NCBI RefSeq assembly: GCF_041146795.1
Contig: NC_135167.1
Span: 8,786,954-8,850,953 of the forward strand
Direction of reading: 5' to 3'
Length of the DNA: 64,000 nucleotides
Origin: Maylandia zebra
Taxonomy: Eukaryota > Chordata > Actinopteri > Cichliformes > Cichlidae
Positions 29,201 to 38,200 of this stretch are shown one piece after another (the stretch's first letter is position 1; the number at the start of each line of letters is the position of its first letter). The notes under the pieces are model-generated. The model was not told the origin of the DNA. It ran no database searches and worked only from the letters and a program-made list of their open reading frames with translations. The translations under genes were made by a program, and so were the position numbers.

Positions 29201-32200
29201 TCATATAAGGTAGCATGAATGGATATCTTACCACAGCCCAACGTGATCAGCAAACACTACAAACAGTCATCAAAATTCAGAGTAAAAGACACGTCAAGTT
29301 AAAATAGGCAATGAAATGCTGCCCTCTAGTGCTAATCTTTTGTCTTTGCAGTTAGGGTTATAATGAAAAGTGCAACCTTGAAAGCCTGGGGGGGGGAAGA
29401 CAACAACTAGCTATATTAGATTTAAACCTTTGAGATTTAGCAAATTAACAGATATGAACCAATCATAACCAGCCAATCACATGGCAATAAACATTTAGGC
29501 ATGCATAGAAAATATTCTCCTCAAGTTCAAACCGAGCATCAGAATGAGGATGAAAGGTGATTTAAGTGACTTTGAACGTGGCATGGTTGTTGGTGCCAGA
29601 CAGGTTGGTCTGAATATTTGAGAAACTGCTGATCCTCTGGGAATTTCCCGCACTAACCATCTCTAGAGTATACACCGAATGGTGTGAAAAAGAAAATATT
29701 CAGAGAGGCAGTTCTCTTGGTGAAAATGCCCAGAGATCAGATGGGAATGGCCAAAATATTTTGAGTTATCACTTAACAGGCATAAATTTCAGATAATTAA
29801 GATGAAAAATATTAATTTAACTATATGTAAACCAGTGTAGTTATCGCTTAAAGTTATGTTTTAACCAGGAAAAAAAACTGATATACACTTAACAGCACAA
29901 ATTCCAAGTACGGGGCTCAACACCCTTCTGCCTTCAGGATTTCTTTCAGCACACGTTGAGCTCCATAGCCTACCTGAGTATTGCTGCTCACAGGTCCATC
30001 CCTTTATGAATACAGCGCACCCTTCTTCTGAAAGTTGCTTCTAGCAAGATTATGTCAAGCTGGTTCCTTGAAGATGACAATGAGTTCACTGTATTCAATC
30101 ACAATCACAGTCACTAGATCTCAATGCAGTACTGCTCCTTTGGGATGTAGTAGCACTGGAGATTCCAATCATGGATGTGCAGCTGACAAATGACCAAATG
30201 GACCAAACTCTCTAAAAAGCCCAGTACTAGCAATTTGTAAGTAGCACTGAGTGTGTACCAGGATTTTTTTCCTGGTTAAAAACAGGTCTCGAGGGAATAA
30301 CTATGCAGGTAAGCATGACTAGTCTACATATAGTTAGAGTTATAAGCTGGTTTCACCCTACATAACTGGTCTATGCATATTCCTATTATTTGAAAAAAAA
30401 AGATGAAGAGTGTATTTCCTTCTTAAAAAACTGGTAAAAATATCCCAGTCATGCTGACTTTTCTTTAGAGTAAGGCCAAATCCTCTGTGGTGTGCCAACA
30501 TTTTTGTTTTGTTTTTTACACGCAGACAAAACCTGTGTATTTAAACCAATACAAGTGCTGAAGCAACTACTAATTTAACCAGTTAGACAACTGATTGCAG
30601 GTTTTTCATAATAATCGAGATTTTACTGGTTCCAGCTCCGCATATCTGAATATTAACAGATTTGGGGTGTAGTTTGGGAATGGGAATAATAGTTATTAGT
30701 AATAATAGTAATAATAGTTTGGGAACAATATTCACCCAAAATGGCCTACGATAAAACACACCATCTCACATTGCAGAGGTAGTGTTTTGCATTCTGAGAT
30801 CAATAACAGAAAAACTAGCCCAGAGACATTAACACGCTCAAATATTAAGCTGTGCACACATTTCAGCTCTATTAGTGCTCTGCTGTCACCAGCCCATTTC
30901 AGCTGTCCCACTTGATTTAAAGAGAACTGTGGGGGACCAACTATCAAGTAACCTCATTATTAAAAGCAATTAAGCTCCAAAGGTGTACAGCCACCAGCAC
31001 AAGCTCAAGTTATCAAATGAATGATGGATCCACAGGTGATAATAAGCAAATTCCAATTAATGATTCAGGAGCTCGTTAAATTTTGATGAGAGGACCCCAT
31101 GGAGTCATTAAAAAGCCTTGAGACATTAATTCACCTATTAATCTCAGTTTAATCTATAGATTAAAAAAATCAAGGATATTCTTTTGTTATAATTACACAG
31201 TTTAATGCATTAATCACACCCCAATTAGGGTCTACAACTAATAAAGTGTTCATTTAATGAGGAGGTGCCCACCCAACATCGACTGTGTGAACACACGTAT
31301 AATTAGATCACAGTTTTTCAAATCTCATCAGTCAGATTATTCTTTTACAAAGGTCACCACCTGTGGCATTAACATTGACGGAAATTATGCAGAGCTGGAG
31401 AGAAAGAAACCTGAAATGTGCCCATGAGGATTGGAGTTCGATGTTTTTGTAATCTTAGTAAATCATATGCATGGCACTGGTGTAAGCTGAGTTTGCACAG
31501 AGTGGAATATCAGCAGGTTTTAGAGGTACAGTAAAGATACACATCTGTTGAATTCTATTATTATGGCATTTTAAATATGCTTTAAAGTGAAACATCTCCT
31601 TTTCTTTCTATACGCTGCTAAAAAAAAATTATACAAACTCTCTATCACTCTTACCATCAGGCCTTTCTGTTTCATCTGATATTCATTTAGAGGTTTTTTT
31701 TAATTCTACTATATGTCTGCAATCAATTTGTTTTTCTGTTTGTCTCACTGAAAACATACGATTCCATTTCAATCATTTATCTGACATTCATTGATAGATG
31801 AACAACATCTGGACACCTTTTACTACGCAGGTTATTTACTTGTTTATTAAAAAAAATAAATCCCATCTAACTTTTTCTGAAGGTTGCAGAATTATTTACC
31901 CAAAAGCAAAATGCACATCTGCATTCAGATGCTTTCGCTGCTTTATGTGATGTGATATATCGCTGAGCTCCATCCTAACGTTTCAGGAGCAGCGAGCAGT
32001 CACAGCACAGTAGCTAGGAGTCGGCTGTTTTCGGGTCTTTTTTTTAAGATTATTAAGAGTCGTAACTCATACATTCATGTCTTTTTAGCATAAAAGATAC
32101 AAGGAGAAAATGCAAACCAACCATTGCTAGAAATAGAAAGACCTTTACAATTCCAGGTAATGATACCTAAATGAATTTGGGTTTATTATTTATTTGCAAA

Positions 32201-35200
32201 TATAGGCTGCTCACTTGACATGACTCTCCTTGCGTTGGAGACTCGCTGTTTGCATGGCAGTCCATTACAGACTGAAGGACAGCCTGAAAATATTAGACCT
32301 ACAATTCTCCATCCAGAGAATTGTAGGCCCCTCTTCTTCCTCTACACAAAGACACTTAGTTCTGTTATACGCTTCTGGTTTCTATCATGTGGTTGACACT
32401 CAGACATCCTTGCTAGCCGCCAATCTGAAACTCCAACTGACATGTAAGAGTGGATGTGAAATCGCCTAAAGTTCAACCTCAAGAAGACTGACCTTCTGTT
32501 CCCACGGGGAATGAATCCCTCGCTGGCACGTTACCATTATGATGATGGTGTTCGCTCAGCTGGCGAGGAAGCTACGAGTGACCCTGAACAACAAAATAGC
32601 ATTTGCAGCAAATACTGCAATAAAAGATGGCCATCTTGCATTCTATCCTCAACAGTGAGGCTTCTGAGGTATCTCCTCTTTTCACGCAGGGACTGAACTC
32701 TTCTAGGAAGAGTAGGCAACCGAGTTCCACGCGAGTAGGCAGGTATCAAATGTAGTCTTAAACCTGTCAGTTCCGAAATTAAATGGCCTGTATTTGTATA
32801 GCACTTTACTAGTTCCTAAGGACCCCAAAGCGCTTTACACATTCAGTCATCCACCCATATCCACACACTAGTGATGGCAAGCTACATTGTAGCCACAGCT
32901 GCCCTGGGGCGCACTGACAGAGGCGAGGCTGCCGGACACTGGCGCCACCGGGCCCTCTGACCACCACCAGTAGGCAACGGATGAAGAGTCTTGCCCAAGG
33001 ACACAACGACCGAGACTGTCCGAGCCGGGGCTCGAACCGGCAACCTTCTGATTACAAGACGAACGGCCAACTCTTGAGCCACGATCGCCCTTAAATTAAA
33101 CAAACAAACAAACAAACAAAAAGAAAACAATTACCTAATAGACCTATCAAGTGGACACTATATGTGCTGCCTCCTGTGCACTCCATCCAGATAGTTCCTA
33201 CACCTAAACCACAGAGTATTTCAAGCAGTGCATGTGAAATGGACATCAAGACAAAATAACTGATGAAAACACCCGGACACTTTCTAAATTGTCCAAAATT
33301 CTTATGCGAAAATTACCCCAGACTAGTAAAAATGCTGGAGACAACATTTGTGCCATAAGGCCACTACCATTAGTCCAAGTAGCTGATGTCTGCCTAGTAC
33401 TTGTATTCCTGCATAGTTCTCCTTCCATGTACACCTGTCTGGCTTCCAGTCATTCAAAATTCTCCTGCTTATCTACATGCCAAGAACAGGGCAGCTCCTT
33501 CCTACCTCCAAGTCACGGTCAAATATCCCTTGGGTCATCCCATCACTCAAGAAAACCACAGGGTCATTTACGACTCTTCTCTGTTCTGGCTCCACAGAGA
33601 TGAATGAGCTCCCACTGAAGTCGGGATAGTAAAAGTGATTCCCCAAGGCTAAAACCTCACCTTTTCATTTTATCAGTGTGAGAGCGCAAATGTCTAGACA
33701 TGTCAGATCAGACATTAAATGGACTTTAACCTGCCAGCTTCCTAGTAGAAAGTCAGAGTAATATCAGAATGAGCCCTTGTGTAACTAACACGCGTAGTTT
33801 TCTACAGGTTCCTACCTCCTGCGTGCTCTACCCATAATGTGTGTCAGCAAGTTTAGATTTCACCACTTGTGTAGGTTTCTGAATAAGAATGACTCTAAAC
33901 TGAGTGCTGCTAGCTGCAAGCCAAAAAGTGGATGAAGTTCAACAAATGGATACCAAAAAAGAAGAAACAGAGAAGTGTTTCCTTATGAGTGACAATGGAA
34001 ATAAATAAATACGGTAAATAAATACATACATACATTATAAAGTCTCTGCACTATGGCTCAGGTAAAAAAAAAAAAACAAACAACAACCTGATGAGAAGAA
34101 TCCTGATTAGAAATCGTCTGAAGAACACTCAATTGCTAAAGTTGGTGGCTGGTCCACCTCTGTCCTCCTTACCCAAGAGGACAGCTGTTCCACACACTGT
34201 AAGTGATTTATGGTGACTTAGTGACCAGAGACAAAGAAACTGAATAACATTTACGACTTCAGACTACAGAGAAAATAACTACAATTGCAAGTGCGAAGTG
34301 GGTGGACGCGCAATAAACTTTGATGCAAGGAACTGAAGAGATTACTAATGAGAGTGAAAAACACAGTTGATTAACATATGACCTACTAGTAACTCATCTC
34401 GAACGGTGGACTCATCTTGGACGGGGATGAGTCTGCCTACAGGAGGGAGGTTGAACGTTTGGTGTCCTGGTGCAGCCACAACAACCTGGTGCTGAATGCC
34501 CAGAAGACAGTGGAGATTATTGTGGACTTCAGGAAGCACACAGCTCCACTCCCCCCCATCATCCTGACTGACACCCTCATCACCACTGTGGACTCATTCC
34601 GCTTCCTGGGTACCACCATCACCCAGGACCTGAAGTGGAGCCCACCATCACCTCCGTCATAAAGAAAGCCCAGCAGAGGATGTACTTCCTGAGGCAGCTG
34701 AAGAAATTCAACCTGCCAACACGGACGATGACGCAATTCTACACTGCAATCATCGAGTCCATCCGCACCTCCTCCATCACCGTGTGGTACGCTGGAGCCA
34801 CTATCAGGGACAAACAGAGACTGCAGCGTGTTGTGCGCTCTGCTGAGAAAGTGATTGGCTGCAGACTCCCATCTCTGCAGGACCTGTACACCTCCAGGAC
34901 ACTGGGGCGTGCAGCTCGGATCACAGCTGACCCTTCTCACCCTGGACACAGTCTGTTTGACCTGCTCCCCTCAGGCAGGAGGCTCCGGTCCATTCGCACC
35001 AGAACCTCTCGCCATAAGAACAGTTTCTTCCCCTCTGCTGTTGGACACATGAACAATAACCGTATGACTGTTCCCACCACTTACACATGACCCTACGCTG
35101 TGTTCACTGCATCATTCCATGTTTGGCACTGATCACCACCTGCACTCATGTATATATCTATCTACTTAGCACTTTTAATTTTTATTTTTATGTTTATTTA

Positions 35201-38200
35201 AGCGTTGTCTGACAGTATGTTTTGCACTAAGTACCCCAGCAATTTCCTAATGTTGTAAACCTGCTCAACATTTGGCAATAAAACCCTTTCTGATTCTGAT
35301 TCTGATTCTAAATACATTAGAGGATCCACACTACAGCCTGGAATATCTGCGAGTGACCAGCAGGCAGTTTTAAAGCGATGCTTGACAAGCAACTCATTTC
35401 CAGTGCATACACAACTTAAGAGCAGATCAGCACCCAGAAAAGGAAACTTTAACTAGTTGTTTTTGCACTTATCCATGTAAATGGTAGGCAGTCACAGCAG
35501 GTGTGCTGTGGCAAATGTTATCATAGGAAAAATGTAGGTGCATGTATGTTTTACTTTCTCTTGGCTTACTATATCCTTCACATTGATAGGCATGCCATTT
35601 GTTCAGTGCTCTGGTGGGATACGTAGAGATGCTTTTTTCACATCAGCTCTCTGGACTGAGCCAGTAATGAAGCTGTAATGTTGAGTACTAGGAATACAAT
35701 CTGAGAGGAAAACTTAATTCTTAACCTTATTTTGGAGAAGATTTACTAAACTTTCGAAGAGCTTTGTATTGGATTTAATTAGTGCATGCATTTTTAATGT
35801 CCCACTAACTAGTGAATTTAAAGTTATGGGTGTCTGCTCATTCAAGATTCAAGATAGCTGCCAAATTCCCAGAATCACAAATTGCATCAAATGGGAAGTT
35901 GGCCCCACCTATTCGCAGTTCAAACCAAACCATCTGTTTGCAAGAGGCAGCCAATCAGAAGGTTGGCTTGAAGAAGCAAAACTAATGGCTTGTTTCAAAC
36001 AACTGAACAAGGGCCAGCGTAAAGGTCTAGTTTAACAACATGGATAATTTTAAACTGTTAAACCAATGCAACGCTACACTAGTAGAGTTGCAAATGAGTA
36101 TAATAATCTTTCTGATTTTTCTGTCTTTCTCCTTCCTTTTGTCTCATTTGAACAGCAACACTGTGTGCCGTTGGTTGCAGCAGTGAGAGTCTACAGCTGC
36201 CAGCTATCATGTGGGTTCTGTGGTCTCACCTGTGGAGAGGTTACTCTGAAGGATGTCCCTGTGGTGGGGGTAGCAGGTCGTGGAGAAATGTTGTTCTGGG
36301 CCTGGGCTTGGGCTTGAGCTTGTGCTTGTGCTTGAGCTTGAGCCAAAGCCTGCTGGGGAACCATCACCAGCTGTCCTAACTCTGTGCGTACCAACACCAT
36401 ACCTAAGGAAGAGCAGGAAACATAAATTAGAGAACACCACAACATAAATACCGCAGAAGAACAGCTAAAGCAGCCACTAAAAAAAATACTGTATATTTCA
36501 CATGTTATACTGCAGGTATATCACTGCACTACAACCTTATAAAACACTGCAATTTTACAAAAGTAATATTTCATGACAGGATCTAGACTTTGTAAGATGT
36601 TACAGTAGTGCACATATTATAATCAAAGACTGAAGTATTTGCTTCAGGCTCTGATCATGAGCGAATTACACAAACTCTCCCTTCGTTTTAAAGGACCAGG
36701 ACTGCAGTTATTATAACCCCACACCTGGCCGTGATAAAATATTTTATTACACATTTGTTTATCTTTGCAGAATTTCCATAAAGAGAAAAGGACATGAGGT
36801 CAATAGTAAGGTTAACAGCATGTTCTGATCATGCTCTTGAAAATGTAACTGAGCTATTATTTCTGAGGTCAGATGACTCATTCAAGCAGTGCAGCACAAA
36901 AACCATTATGACCACTTTCCTCTGTTATTACCTGCCCCTTTACAAGTACAGAATATGAGCTTCTATTGAATTTACACTGTTTAAAATATAACAGCTAAAT
37001 TAGGGATATAAATATGGCTCATCTATTGGGTAAGCTATAATTTGAACTACTGGAATCCTGGACTACTGAATTGTTGTTGTAATAACAAAAGTTAGCTACA
37101 TAAAAAAAACAATATCTACTCAAATATTTTTTGACAACATATTGCAGTCTCAAAGCATCAGTGGCCACTGTCTGCACACTAGAGCTGCCCAAAGCATTTC
37201 TCTGTGCCTCTCAAAGTTTCCTTAGAGGTCTTTTGTGATTCTACTCATCTTCAGTGTACTATTATTATCCTGCATAAATAAACATTTAAATTGATGTTTT
37301 TTGCTCTAGGTTTACCACACACACACACAAGGTGTTTGTGCTTATTGCATCTATCTGTATAAATACTTTGATTTCTGTCTTTTTCACCCCGGTTTTATCT
37401 TTTTTCCAATTACAAACAAACAAACCAAACAAGAAAATCAGGGTTTTTCCTGTTTCCAAAAAATTTTGACTTTGACCTTTGTGTAAATGAAAATCACCAG
37501 GACTGTAATGAAAATATTTTACTTAAACATTTAGTCAAACATAAAACACAGATTTATTTAGCAAATGATCAGAAATAACATGGAAATCCACAAACTTCTG
37601 TTATGTAAGGTACAACACTCCTTGCCATACATATATGTAGATTATTCATGCCCAAAGGCCTATTTTGAGCCAGGGAAAATCCGGAGGATGTCACACACAA
37701 TCTTCTATTATGGGAGAGTCCTTTTAACAACCACAACCAGGATTCTCTGGCTTGGTTGTTAGCCCTCCTGCTAACCTTACCTTGTGGGATGGTAAACCCA
37801 GGGGGCAGCTGAATGGTGGTCTGCTGCTGAGGCGGTCTGACAATCAGTTGGGGGGTTACAATCCTTTGTGGGGCTGTAAGTCCAGGACGGGGTTGTGACT
37901 GTGCAGATGTGGCCACAGCAGGTGTTGGGGAGGGAGCTGTTGGCCTAACCATAGTAATAGTGGTGGTCACCGATGTGGTCTGACCAGCTCCACATACTGA
38001 ACTAGTTGCCATCCCTGTAACACACGCAGCAGGTGTGATGGAGTTCAGAGGCTGAGTTATTGTTATTGTTGTTGTTGCTGCAGCTGTAGTAGTTGTTGGT
38101 GTGACAATAGATGAAGAAGTAGAAGGAGGAGGAGGAGGAGGAGGAAGAGGAGGAGAGGAAGTGGAAACAGTATTTACTACAGAGTTGACAACGCTAGACT

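Larger units (their letters stand above)
24940..36229. other. taf4 intron 2 (11.3 kb, repeat-rich)
   Basis: Holds a LINE 3' end (26200-26750), a decayed Tc1-family element (29510-30240), an ATTA-rich candidate conserved block (30950-31340), LINE remnants (32220-32750), a SINE (32782-33090) and an L2-like LINE 3' half (34390-35309). The rest shows nothing I can support. Confidence 0.6.

Noticed and set aside
32782..33090. Possible tRNA gene on the minus strand
   Set aside because: It has A and B boxes but continues into a SINE body and does not fold into a cloverleaf with a proper acceptor stem.
34437..34949. 170-codon minus-strand ORF
   Set aside because: Antisense of the L2-like LINE reverse-transcriptase region.
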